64,000 nt of DNA from JAJUFS01 sp036381175 (lineage in GTDB: Bacteria; Pseudomonadota; Gammaproteobacteria; Natronospirales; JAJUFS01), in the NCBI GenBank assembly GCA_036381175.1, contig DASVDI010000006.1, forward strand, positions 62,001 to 126,000, given 5' to 3'. The translations under genes were made by a program, and so were the position numbers. Each line of letters opens with the position of its first letter. Within the stretch, counting starts at the first letter, position 1. Below the pieces are notes generated by a model that saw only the letters and a list, made by a program, of their open reading frames with translations, was not told where the DNA came from and did no database searches. This document shows, piece after piece, positions 51,118 through 59,394 of the stretch.

Positions 51118-52185
51118 TTACGCGCCGCCTTCGAGTACGTATTGGAAAATCAGCGGCGCGACAATCGTCGCGTCCGATTCGATCACGAACTTCGGCGTAT
51201 CGACATCCAGTTTTCCCCAGGTGATTTTTTCCGTCGGAATTGCGCCGGAGTACGAACCGTAACTCGTGGTCGAATCACTGATCTGGCAGAAGTACGCCCA
51301 GTACGGGCAAGCACGACGCAGATCCTGGTGGATCATCGGCACGACACAGATCGGAAAATCTCCCGAGATGCCGCCACCGATCTGGAAAAAACCGACCGTT
51401 GTTTTCGCCTGCTCGCCGGGAATGGCGCGCATGTGCACGACATCGTCATCGTCTTTACCGCCGACAGTTTCAAGTTCCTTCAGCGACTTGCCCATCGTCG
51501 TCGAGACGTACCAGTCGGCGAGCGCGCCCATGTATTCCGGTCCGCTCTTTACGAGATGAAAGCCGGAAAGATCGCCTTCAAGAACGTGCGAAACAAAAAT
51601 GTTGCCGAGCGTGGAATCCTCCCAGCCCGGCACGAAGATCGGCAGGTTCTTTTCCGCGGCCGCGATCAGCCAGGAGTTCGCAGGATCGATCTGGTAACTT
51701 TTTTCGATCATCCCTTCGCGAATCAACTGGTAGAAATACTCGTGCGGGAAATACCGTTCGCCTTTCTTGTCCGCCCGCTGCCACAGTTCGAGAATTTCAT
51801 TTTCGATGGCACGAAAGGCCTTGTCTTCGGGAATGCAGGTGTCGGTAACGCGGTTATGTCCGCCGCGCTCAAGTTCCTTTTCCTGCTCCGCCGTCAGGTT
51901 GCGCCAGTTCGGTACGCGAATGTAGTGATCGTGCGCGACAAGATTGAAGACATCTTCCTCGAGATTTGCACCGGTGCATGTGATCGCGTGCACCTTGTCA
52001 CGGCGAATCATCTCGGCAAGGGAAAGACCGAGCTCGGCCGTGCTCATCGCGCCGGCGAGCGTGATCATCATCCTGCCGCCACCATTCAACTGCGCGAGAT
52101 AACCATCAGCGGCATCGATGACGGATGCGGCATTGAAGTGCCGGTAGTGATGCTTGAGGAACGCGGCAATGCCGGTGTGTTTCAT
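51118..52185 (-). CDS. Deoxyhypusine synthase-like (DHS family) protein
   Basis: A 355-residue member of the DHS fold family. Eukaryal DHS transfers an aminobutyl group from spermidine to eIF5A. Bacteria lack eIF5A, and related bacterial enzymes act on small polyamines. GGGRMMITLAGAMSTAELG, HAITCTGANLEEDVFN, FQIGGGISGDFPICVVPM and GSYSGAIPTEKITWGKL are visible. The last keeps the Lys aligned with the covalent-intermediate Lys of DHS (W-G-K). It is the last gene of a tightly packed operon that also encodes a diamine-acetyltransferase-like protein, which suggests polyamine metabolism. Confidence 0.88.
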   Translation of the reverse strand: MKHTGIAAFLKHHYRHFNAASVIDAADGYLAQLNGGGRMMITLAGAMSTAELGLSLAEMIRRDKVHAITCTGANLEEDVFNLVAHDHYIRVPNWRNLTAEQEKELERGGHNRVTDTCIPEDKAFRAIENEILELWQRADKKGERYFPHEYFYQLIREGMIEKSYQIDPANSWLIAAAEKNLPIFVPGWEDSTLGNIFVSHVLEGDLSGFHLVKSGPEYMGALADWYVSTTMGKSLKELETVGGKDDDDVVHMRAIPGEQAKTTVGFFQIGGGISGDFPICVVPMIHQDLRRACPYWAYFCQISDSTTSYGSYSGAIPTEKITWGKLDVDTPKFVIESDATIVAPLIFQYVLEGGA

Positions 52186-52201
52186 CGAATCGGTCTCCGT
52201 C

Positions 52202-53497
52202 TCATTCCTGTTTCAATAATGCATCGACAGTTGCGTTGAACTCGGCGATGCCTTCTTCGTATCGGTTCGTCGCTGGCCCGTTGAAGCCGGTGTGAATGCG
52301 CGCCACGTCGCCGTCGCGCCCGATAAAAATTGTCGTCGGAAACGCGAGGAAGGTATTCAGCTGCGGCAGTGCATCCGCGACGTTCTGCTTCTCGGAGGTG
52401 CCCGCGATCAACGTCGGATATTCCACGCCGTATTTCTCGCGCCAGATGCGCACCTGCTTCGCCGCCTTTTCGAAGTCACCGAAGTGCTCGAACATCAAGG
52501 CAACAACCTCCACGCCGCGATCGCGGTTTTCCTTGTACCAGGGCGCGAGGAAACGCGTTTCATCCGCGCAGTTCGGACACCAGGAACCGGCAAGCTGCAC
52601 GACGACGACCTTGTTCGCGAAACGCGGATCCGACAGCGATACCTTCTCGCCTTCCAGGTTCGGAAAGGTGAAATCGAACGCGCCCGCGTCTTCCTTGAGC
52701 CAGGTCTGCTTGTCCATGTCCGGCAAGGTCGCATTCGGATCGCGGTGCGCCGTCCACGTTTCATGATACGAGGGACCCGACCAGAAATCGCCCTTCAGGC
52801 TGCCGTCATCCTGTATCTCGGCTTCGAAAAGAAAGACATGAAAACCATCCCAGGCGGAAAGATACAAGCGGCCGTCGCGCACTGCGCCTGCAAGGTAACG
52901 ATAATCCGACATCGGCGTGAGAAAGGTGCCGAACACCTGGCTGCCGACCTGGCGGAATTCCGCAATGGCCGGATAGTTTCCGCCGTCCGGTTCCTTGAAC
53001 TCCACGCTCCATTTGCCCGACAGATCGACATCAACAGGCTCCAGCATCGGAAAGAACCGGTAGTGCTCGCCCGGTGTCATCGTCACCGGCATTTTCTGTT
53101 CGACGGCGCCGGTGTTGATCTTGGTGAGCGTGCCGGAGAGCTTGCCATCCTGGTAACGTGCATCAATGCGCGTGTTGAACGCCGGCAGCACCATCGCAAC
53201 GCGATCCTCACTGACATGAACTTCCTCGACTTCGACGCGCTCCTCGCCGTTGATGAAAACAACATCGGGCGTCAACAGTGAAGAGGGATAAACGACTTCC
53301 ATCTGGAACGGCAGTTTCTGGCCCTGGATTTCGATCACGCCGCGCCAGGCACCCGCCGGCAGCAGCCTTTCGTCGTCCTTGCCGGTCGCGGTTTTTTCGG
53401 TTGTGACGTTATCGGTCTTTTCCATCGGTGCTTCACCACAGGCCGCAATCAGCACGGCCATGAAAAGGAATAAGGCAGTTTTCAGCGTGACATGCAT
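52202..53497 (-). CDS. Lipoprotein with C-terminal thioredoxin-like (TlpA/redoxin) domain
   Basis: A 431-residue protein. The N-terminus is a lipoprotein signal (lipobox LIAAC near residue 20). Residues 45-260 form a beta-rich domain with WRGVIEIQGQKLPFQMEVVY and SGKWSVEFKEPDG. The C-terminal domain (about 285-430) is thioredoxin-like, with VQLAGSWCPNCADETRFLAP carrying the CxxC active site, and a cis-Pro in FPTTIFIGRDG. It likely acts in the periplasm as a reductase or sensor. It lies 12 bases after the GNAT gene and 16 before the DHS-like gene. Confidence 0.85.
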   Translation of the reverse strand: MHVTLKTALFLFMAVLIAACGEAPMEKTDNVTTEKTATGKDDERLLPAGAWRGVIEIQGQKLPFQMEVVYPSSLLTPDVVFINGEERVEVEEVHVSEDRVAMVLPAFNTRIDARYQDGKLSGTLTKINTGAVEQKMPVTMTPGEHYRFFPMLEPVDVDLSGKWSVEFKEPDGGNYPAIAEFRQVGSQVFGTFLTPMSDYRYLAGAVRDGRLYLSAWDGFHVFLFEAEIQDDGSLKGDFWSGPSYHETWTAHRDPNATLPDMDKQTWLKEDAGAFDFTFPNLEGEKVSLSDPRFANKVVVVQLAGSWCPNCADETRFLAPWYKENRDRGVEVVALMFEHFGDFEKAAKQVRIWREKYGVEYPTLIAGTSEKQNVADALPQLNTFLAFPTTIFIGRDGDVARIHTGFNGPATNRYEEGIAEFNATVDALLKQE

Positions 53498-53509
53498 GCG
53501 GCGGCCCCG

Positions 53510-53998
53510 TCATTCGTTTTGATCATCATTGGCAAGCCGCTGCAGCGACTCGCCCGTTACCCGGAAAATATCCCATTCGGGCACCGGTTTCGCGCCCAGT
53601 GAAACATAAAAATTTCTCGCGGGCTCGTTCCAGTCAAGAACCGCCCACTCGAAGCGGCCGCAATCGCGTTCGAGCGCAATCCGCGCCAGGTGCTTCAACA
53701 GCGCCTTGCCGATGCCCTTGCCGCGAAACGCGGGACGCACGAACAGGTCTTCGAGATACAAGCCGCGCTTGCCGAGAAAGGTCGAGAAATTATGGAAGAA
53801 AAGCGCGAAGCCGGCCCGCTCGTCGTTCCACTCGGCGATTACCACTTCCGCTTGCGGTTGTGCGCCGAAAAGATTTTCGTGCAATTGTTTTTCCGTCGCC
53901 ACAACTTCATGTGCGAGCTTTTCGTATTCTGCGAGCTCGCGAATCAATTGCAGGATCAGCGGAATGTCGGCGGCGCTTGCGCTGCGAAGTTTCAACAT
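53510..53998 (-). CDS. GNAT acetyltransferase, diamine N-acetyltransferase (SSAT)-like
   Basis: A 162-residue N-acetyltransferase. The opening LKLRSASAADIPLILQLIRE followed by LAEYEKL, then TEKQLHENLFG, LYLEDLFVRPAFRGKGIGKA with the acetyl-CoA loop, and FEWAVLDWNEPARNFYVSLG closely resemble spermidine/spermine or thialysine acetyltransferases. The substrate is inferred from this likeness only. It is in an operon with the DHS-like gene, strengthening a polyamine or diamine theme. Confidence 0.88.
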   Translation of the reverse strand: MLKLRSASAADIPLILQLIRELAEYEKLAHEVVATEKQLHENLFGAQPQAEVVIAEWNDERAGFALFFHNFSTFLGKRGLYLEDLFVRPAFRGKGIGKALLKHLARIALERDCGRFEWAVLDWNEPARNFYVSLGAKPVPEWDIFRVTGESLQRLANDDQNE

Positions 53999-54014
53999 GC
54001 GAGTTCACCTTCCA

Positions 54015-54641
54015 TCACGCGCATTGCCAGCGGGCAGTTTTGACGGACGCGGATTCGAGTTCGATGACATCGCCGGGCACGAGCGGGCCGACGCCTTGGG
54101 GCGTTCCCGTGAATACGAGATCGCCTTTCCTGAGCGTGAACCGGCTGGCCAGGAACTCGACAATGCGCGGCACGGGAAACAGCATGTCGCGCATACGGCC
54201 GTGCTGACGCTGTTCACCGTTGAGGCGGCACGTGAACTCCACGGCATTGAAATCTTCTCGCGGCGTGGCGAAATCACCGAGCGGTGCGCTGCCGTCGAAC
54301 GCCTTTGCGAGTTCCCATGGCAGACCCTGCGCTTTCAGTTTCGCCTGTTCATCGCGCAGGGTGAGATCGAGACCGAGCGCGATGCCGGCGATGTCGCGCG
54401 TGCTGCTCGCGCCATCACGTCCAACAAGCAAAACAATTTCCGTCTCGAAATGCACCGCGCCGCGATCACGCGGGAGGAGAATCGTTTTGTCATGAGGGAC
54501 GATGGCGGTCGGTGGTTTCATGAAAATCACCGGCTCGACCGGTGCGGCGTTGCCGAGTTCAGCGGCATGCGCGGCGTAATTTCGGCCGACACAGAAAATG
54601 CGTTGAACGCCGATGGACAAGTCATCAAGCCGGACGTTCAT
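54015..54641 (-). CDS. Fumarylacetoacetate hydrolase (FAH) family protein
   Basis: A 208-residue metal-dependent enzyme of the YcgM/FAHD1 type. IFCVGRNYAAHAAELG, FMKPPTAIVPHDKTILLP and HFETEIVLLVG with the metal-binding Glu pair are visible, then LGLDLTLRDEQAKLKAQGLP and VFTGTPQGVGPLVPGD. FAHD1 relatives act on acylpyruvates or as oxaloacetate tautomerases; the substrate here is not known. Its start overlaps the ltaE stop by four bases. Confidence 0.9.
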   Translation of the reverse strand: MNVRLDDLSIGVQRIFCVGRNYAAHAAELGNAAPVEPVIFMKPPTAIVPHDKTILLPRDRGAVHFETEIVLLVGRDGASSTRDIAGIALGLDLTLRDEQAKLKAQGLPWELAKAFDGSAPLGDFATPREDFNAVEFTCRLNGEQRQHGRMRDMLFPVPRIVEFLASRFTLRKGDLVFTGTPQGVGPLVPGDVIELESASVKTARWQCA

Positions 54642-55678
54642 CGCGCTTGTGCTCCGGCAACATTCTGGAAGGCGCGAATGACATGATCGATGTCTTGCTC
54701 GCTCACGTCGAGATGCGTTACGAGTCGCAACGTTTCCGATGCGGAAACGACAATGCCGTGTTCGCGCAATCGATGGGCGAGTCGCTGGGGCTCGATGTTA
54801 TCGGCACGCACGAAAACCATATTGGTCTGCGGATCTTCGACAATCGTGAAGCCGTCAATTTTTCGCAGGCCGTCGGCGAGACATTTCGCGTTGGCGTGGT
54901 CTTTCGCGAGCCGCGCGACGTTGTGCTCCAGCGCGTGAATACACGCCGCTGCGAGTATGCCTGCCTGGCGCATGCCGCCACCGGCAACCTTGCGCCAGCG
55001 ACGCGCGGTGCGAATGAAATCGGTCGGCCCGACAAGCACCGAGCCAACCGGCGCGCCAAGACCTTTCGAAAGGCAGATCGAAACCGTATCAAAATGTTTC
55101 GCGATGTCTTCGAGCGTGACGCCAAGTTTCACGACGGCGTTGAACACGCGCGCGCCATCAAGATGCAGCGCGAGACCGTGTTCGCGCGCGAAAGTTTCGG
55201 CGCGCGCCATGTATTCCATCGGGAGCGCTTTTCCGCCGACAGTATTTTCCAGGCACAGCAGTCGCGTGCGCGCAAAATGCGCATCATTCGGCTTTATGGC
55301 GGCACGGAGTTTTTCGAGATCGAGCGTGCCGTCGGGTTCGAACTCGATCGGCTGCGGCTGGATGCCGCCGAGCACCGCAGCGCCGCCACCTTCGTATTTA
55401 TACGTGTGCGCCTGCTGGCCAACGAGGTATTCGTCACCGCGCGCGCAATGCGACAGCAGCGCGACAAGATTCGATTGCGTGCCGGACGGCAGGAACAAGC
55501 CCGCTTCCTTGCCGGCGCGGCGAGCGAGCATTTCTTCCAGCGCGCTAACGGTCGGGTCTTCGCCGTAGACATCATCGCCGTAGACATCATCGCCGACTTC
55601 GGCGCACGCCATCGCTTCGCGCATGGCGGCGGAGGGTTTCGTGACGGTGTCGCTGCGAAGGTCGATCAATCGATTCAT
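54638..55678 (-). CDS. ltaE: Low-specificity L-threonine aldolase
   Basis: PLP enzyme cleaving threonine to glycine and acetaldehyde. The 346-residue protein has IDLRSDTVTKPSAAMREAM, LFLPSGTQSNLVALLSH, LHLDGARVFNA, and SICLSKGLGAPVGSVLVG with the PLP Lys. Residues 30-34 (DDVYG) are repeated exactly as 35-39, from a perfect 15-base tandem duplication at 55562-55591. The family normally has one copy here, near the active-site entrance. First gene of the ltaE-FAH-GNAT-TlpA-DHS run. Confidence 0.94.
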   Translation of the reverse strand: MNRLIDLRSDTVTKPSAAMREAMACAEVGDDVYGDDVYGEDPTVSALEEMLARRAGKEAGLFLPSGTQSNLVALLSHCARGDEYLVGQQAHTYKYEGGGAAVLGGIQPQPIEFEPDGTLDLEKLRAAIKPNDAHFARTRLLCLENTVGGKALPMEYMARAETFAREHGLALHLDGARVFNAVVKLGVTLEDIAKHFDTVSICLSKGLGAPVGSVLVGPTDFIRTARRWRKVAGGGMRQAGILAAACIHALEHNVARLAKDHANAKCLADGLRKIDGFTIVEDPQTNMVFVRADNIEPQRLAHRLREHGIVVSASETLRLVTHLDVSEQDIDHVIRAFQNVAGAQAR

Positions 55679-55686
55679 CAGGTTTC

Positions 55687-55740
55687 CGTAGGGCGGGCTT
55701 TGCCCGCCGTTGTTGGGTGGCGGGCAAAGCCCGCCCTACG
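55687..55740. repeat. REP-like palindrome, family D, perfect 22-bp arms
   Basis: CGTAGGGCGGGCTTTGCCCG with CC (55687-55708) and its exact complement (55719-55740), with a 10-base loop. On the minus strand its TAG is the stop codon of murI. Confidence 0.9.
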
Positions 55741-56554
55741 CGAGATCCACGAGCTCGATTTCATTATGCGCAGGTGCGGCACCGAGAAACCGCGTCGCCA
55801 TGCGTTCGAAGCGTTCGAGATTGTCGGTGACGAGAAAATGCACTTTGCCGACGCCAGCGGGTTGCCGCAAGCCGCGCGCGGCAAGATCTTCTGCGACAAC
55901 GGTTGCGGTGGTCGCAGCGGAATCGATCAGCCGCACGTGCGCAGGCGCTGCGCCGCGAATCGCGTCCGCGAGCACTGGAAAGTGCGTGCAGCCGAGCAGC
56001 AACACATCAGCCTTCTCGAATAATCCGTCGAAATATTTTTCAAGCGCGCCTGCAACGACAGGACCGTCCGTCCAGCCTTCTTCGGCAAGTGCTACGAGCA
56101 GCGAGCAGGCGCGTTGCTCAACGTGAACACCGGGATCAATGGCGTCCACGGCGCGCGGATAAGCGCCACCGCGCACGGTGCCTTCGGTCGCGATCACCGC
56201 GATATGTTTCGCGCGCGTCGCGGCAATCGCGGCGCGGGCGCCAGGTTCGATCACGCCTTCGATCAATGTTTCCGGATGATCCGCGCGCAAGGCGTCGAGC
56301 GCGGCGGCGGACGCGGTATTGCAGGCGACAACCAGCGCCTTGATACCGCGACGAAACAAAAGATTCGCCGCCTGGCGCGCGTAACGTTGCACGGTTTCGG
56401 GTGAACGCGTGCCGTAAGGCACGCGCGCGGTGTCGCCGAGATAGAGGAAATCCTCGTACGGCAAGGCATCGCGCAAGGCATGCAGCACGGTCAGGCCGCC
56501 GACGCCGGAATCGAAGATGCCGATGGGGAGATTTGATCGGTTTGAAGTCGTCAT
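55736..56554 (-). CDS. murI: Glutamate racemase
   Basis: Makes D-glutamate for peptidoglycan. The 272-residue protein has PIGIFDSGVGGLTVLHAL near the N-terminus, YLGDTARVPYGTRS, the first catalytic Cys in VVACNTASAAALD, and the second in LLGCTHFPVLAD. I chose ATG 56554 (MTTSNRSN); an in-frame ATG at 56587 adds 11 residues. The stop TAG lies in a family D palindrome, so the last codon boundary may have been set by that insertion. Confidence 0.95.
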   Translation of the reverse strand: MTTSNRSNLPIGIFDSGVGGLTVLHALRDALPYEDFLYLGDTARVPYGTRSPETVQRYARQAANLLFRRGIKALVVACNTASAAALDALRADHPETLIEGVIEPGARAAIAATRAKHIAVIATEGTVRGGAYPRAVDAIDPGVHVEQRACSLLVALAEEGWTDGPVVAGALEKYFDGLFEKADVLLLGCTHFPVLADAIRGAAPAHVRLIDSAATTATVVAEDLAARGLRQPAGVGKVHFLVTDNLERFERMATRFLGAAPAHNEIELVDLA

Positions 56555-56588
56555 GTTTTCGAATACCGGGCAATCGGGCTGGTGCAAT

Positions 56589-56658
56589 GTCAGGAGCGGC
56601 TTCCAGCCGCGAAAGATAATGATGCAAGTTTTATTCGCTGCTGGAAGCCGCTCCTACA
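56589..56658. repeat. REP-like palindrome, family C
   Basis: TCAGGAGCGGCTTCCAGCCG and its complement ending in CTCCTACA, about 25 bases apart. It fills most of the gap between murI and the kinase gene. Confidence 0.8.
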
Positions 56659-56679
56659 TCACGTCGATAACCATTTTCA

Positions 56680-59208
56680 TCACGCCTTCACGCCGTCAAG
56701 CTTCGCCATGCACTGGCGAATCGCACCGGCCATGCCGCGCCCGGTCTGGTAGCGCGCGGAAGGATCTTTCGTCAACGCCTTGATGATGATGGCGTTGACG
56801 TTGTCGGGAATGTCCGGCCGCCACGCACGCAGCTCCGACGCATCCTCGTTCGCGATGCGATACATGAGCGTCGCGAGCGGCTCGCCCGTGAATGGCAAAT
56901 GGCCCGTCAGCAACTGGTACATGGAAACGCCCAGCGACCAGAGATCGGATCGCCCGTCAACGCGACGGCCCGCAACCTGTTCCGGCGACATGAACGACGG
57001 ACTGCCGAGAATCGTGCCGGTCTTCGTCGTGCTCGCATCGGTGAGATGTGCAACGCCGAAGTCCGTGACTTTCACTTCGTGCTCGTCTTTCGTGAGCACC
57101 ATGTTCGCGGGCTTGACGTCACGGTGCACGACGCCCTGCTCGTGCGCGTAGTGCAGGGCATCGGCAACATGCGCGGCAATTTTCAGCACGCGTTCCAGCG
57201 ACATCAGGCTGTCTTCCTTCGCGTGCACGGAAAGCGCTTCGCCGCGCAGGTAATCCATGGCGATGTAGGCGAGATCATCCTCTTCGCCGACATCGTAAAC
57301 CGTGACGATGTTCGGATGGCTCAAGCGGCCGGCCGCCTCTGCCTCGCGGTAGAAACGTTCCTTCACGGCATCCAGCGCTTCGCCGCTGAATTCATCGCGG
57401 AACGCGAGCGTCTTGATCGCCACTTCGCGGCCGATGCGTGAATCCTTGCCGAGATAAACCACGCCCATGGCACCGCGGCCGAGTTCACGCAGGATGTCGT
57501 ATCGCCCGATGCGCGGGGTGCGCGCCCCGGCATCTTCCAGCGCTCCCGTCTCGATCGGGCCGGAGCGGCGCGAACGCAACGAGGTTTCTTCCAGCGACTG
57601 CAGGCGATTGATGCGCATGTCGATCTCGGGATAACGCGGTGCGATCACCTTGAGCTGGTGATAAACGCGCAGCGCCTTCGCGTAATGCCGCTTGCGTTCG
57701 TAATCGAGACCGAGATCGTGCAGTTGCCGCTCGACCGTGTCGCTCGACAGGCAATTCTGGAATGCATCGAAAGCGCGATCAAGCTGTCCCTGCGCGCGCA
57801 AGGCCTCGCCCAGTTCGAGGTACGCATCGCTGACGGCCCGCGCCTGCGCGGCGCGGCGCGCGTGCAGCCAGCCGTGACCGTGCAACACGAGATGCCCAAG
57901 CAGCAGCGCGATGGCTGGCGTCATCACCGGCAGCCACAGCGACTGCGAAATCAGCAAGCCGAGCTCCAGGTTCACCAGCACCAGCGCGATAACGCCGGTG
58001 CCGATCAGCGCGTTGCGCGTTTCGAGCTTTGGCACGGCGACAAGCAGCCATGCGCCGATCGCCAGCCACAGGACAAGCAACAGCCAGCCGCCCCAGGCGG
58101 GCTGGTAATAAACGTCGCCGGAATAAAGACTCGCCGCGGTTTGCGCGATCGCAACAGCAGGCGACACGACGGCGACCGGCGTGCGCAGCTCCGTGCCGTT
58201 GGCGAGACCGATCACGACGATGCGGTCACGCAGGCGTGATGCGTCGAAATCGTCACCCAGGATTTCCATCGCACTGATGCGCGCGACGGAACCCGAACCA
58301 CTGGCCGGATAGAAATACGGCATCGCTTCCAGGTGTGCTCCGGTCGGCAGCCAGTCCTGCCCGAGCGCGATGCCCTGGCCCTTGACCACGAGCAGGTCGG
58401 TGGCAGTGAGATCCTGCGCGGCGGCGGCCATCAGCAACGGCAGCGACGGCAGGTAGGCGCCATTGACGCGCCAGACCAGCGGCTGACGCCAGATCGTGTC
58501 GCCCGGCGGCACGAGGCCGGTGCCCATGGCCGCACCGGGTAATTCGGCGGCGAGCATTCCCGGTTCGAACACCGGCGGCTCGGGCGCTTCGAAACCCCGT
58601 CGCAAAATTTCCAGCGGCGGAAATTCCGGCGCGCGGAAACTTGATGGCAGCGCGATGTCGTTGTCGTCCGCCACAACGTGTCGCAATTGCAGCGGCATCA
58701 ACAGGCGTTCGGTGGCGGGATCGGCAACGCGCTCGGTTGGCGGTACACCGAGCAGAACCTTCCCGCCCGAGGAGAACGCCGCCGCGAGTGCCGCGTTGGA
58801 ATCCAGCCGCTCGCGCAGTTCCGCCAGCGTCGCAAGCGCCTCGGAATCTGCCGGCAACTGGCTCGCGAGACGATCCAGCGTGGCGCTGACAGCAGGCGAG
58901 GTTTCCCGATCCGGCGGCAGCATCCAGGCGATGGCGCGCGCACCGGACGCATGAATGCGATCAACAAGATCCGCCAGCCGTGGACCGGGCCACGGCCATT
59001 CGCCGGCTTCACGCGCGGCTTCGGCGTCGATCGTCACCACGGCGAAACGCTCGCTCGCGCGGCGCGGCGCAGACAGCCGCATGCCGGCGGCGTAAGCGCC
59101 GTCCTCGATCACCTCGAAAAACCCGGAAGTGGCAAGCAATGCCAGGGCAACGAAAAAAATCAGCAAGGGTGCGCCGCGGCGACGCAGCAAACGTTTCGAT
59201 CGGTTCAT
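56680..59208 (-). CDS. CHASE2-domain transmembrane serine/threonine protein kinase
   Basis: An 842-residue receptor kinase. One N-terminal membrane helix is followed by a large CHASE2 sensory domain outside the membrane (about 35-365) and three clustered helices (about 370-450). A helical TPR-like linker (YLELGEALRAQGQLDRAFDA) precedes the kinase (about 565-835). The glycine loop is LGRGAMGVVYLG, the Lys is in REVAIKT, and VVHRDVKPANMVL, TDFGVAHL and SPEQVAGR are intact, so it should be active. The extracytoplasmic ligand is unknown. It is the first gene of this minus-strand run. Confidence 0.93.
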   Translation of the reverse strand: MNRSKRLLRRRGAPLLIFFVALALLATSGFFEVIEDGAYAAGMRLSAPRRASERFAVVTIDAEAAREAGEWPWPGPRLADLVDRIHASGARAIAWMLPPDRETSPAVSATLDRLASQLPADSEALATLAELRERLDSNAALAAAFSSGGKVLLGVPPTERVADPATERLLMPLQLRHVVADDNDIALPSSFRAPEFPPLEILRRGFEAPEPPVFEPGMLAAELPGAAMGTGLVPPGDTIWRQPLVWRVNGAYLPSLPLLMAAAAQDLTATDLLVVKGQGIALGQDWLPTGAHLEAMPYFYPASGSGSVARISAMEILGDDFDASRLRDRIVVIGLANGTELRTPVAVVSPAVAIAQTAASLYSGDVYYQPAWGGWLLLVLWLAIGAWLLVAVPKLETRNALIGTGVIALVLVNLELGLLISQSLWLPVMTPAIALLLGHLVLHGHGWLHARRAAQARAVSDAYLELGEALRAQGQLDRAFDAFQNCLSSDTVERQLHDLGLDYERKRHYAKALRVYHQLKVIAPRYPEIDMRINRLQSLEETSLRSRRSGPIETGALEDAGARTPRIGRYDILRELGRGAMGVVYLGKDSRIGREVAIKTLAFRDEFSGEALDAVKERFYREAEAAGRLSHPNIVTVYDVGEEDDLAYIAMDYLRGEALSVHAKEDSLMSLERVLKIAAHVADALHYAHEQGVVHRDVKPANMVLTKDEHEVKVTDFGVAHLTDASTTKTGTILGSPSFMSPEQVAGRRVDGRSDLWSLGVSMYQLLTGHLPFTGEPLATLMYRIANEDASELRAWRPDIPDNVNAIIIKALTKDPSARYQTGRGMAGAIRQCMAKLDGVKA

Positions 59209-59394
59209 GCGCTCGATTCACAATGTGGGATGAACGCCGGCCCTGGCAGGTCTTCTTTATTTTCCCCATGACCGCGTCGCTCGCGGCCCGTGGACATACT
59301 CTCCGGCAACGCGCGGCTTTTCAACTGCCGATTGCAATTTCTCCGGCTTTTGCCCGCCGAACGTCGCGGCGTTATGCTGCCGGACCCCGCTCCG

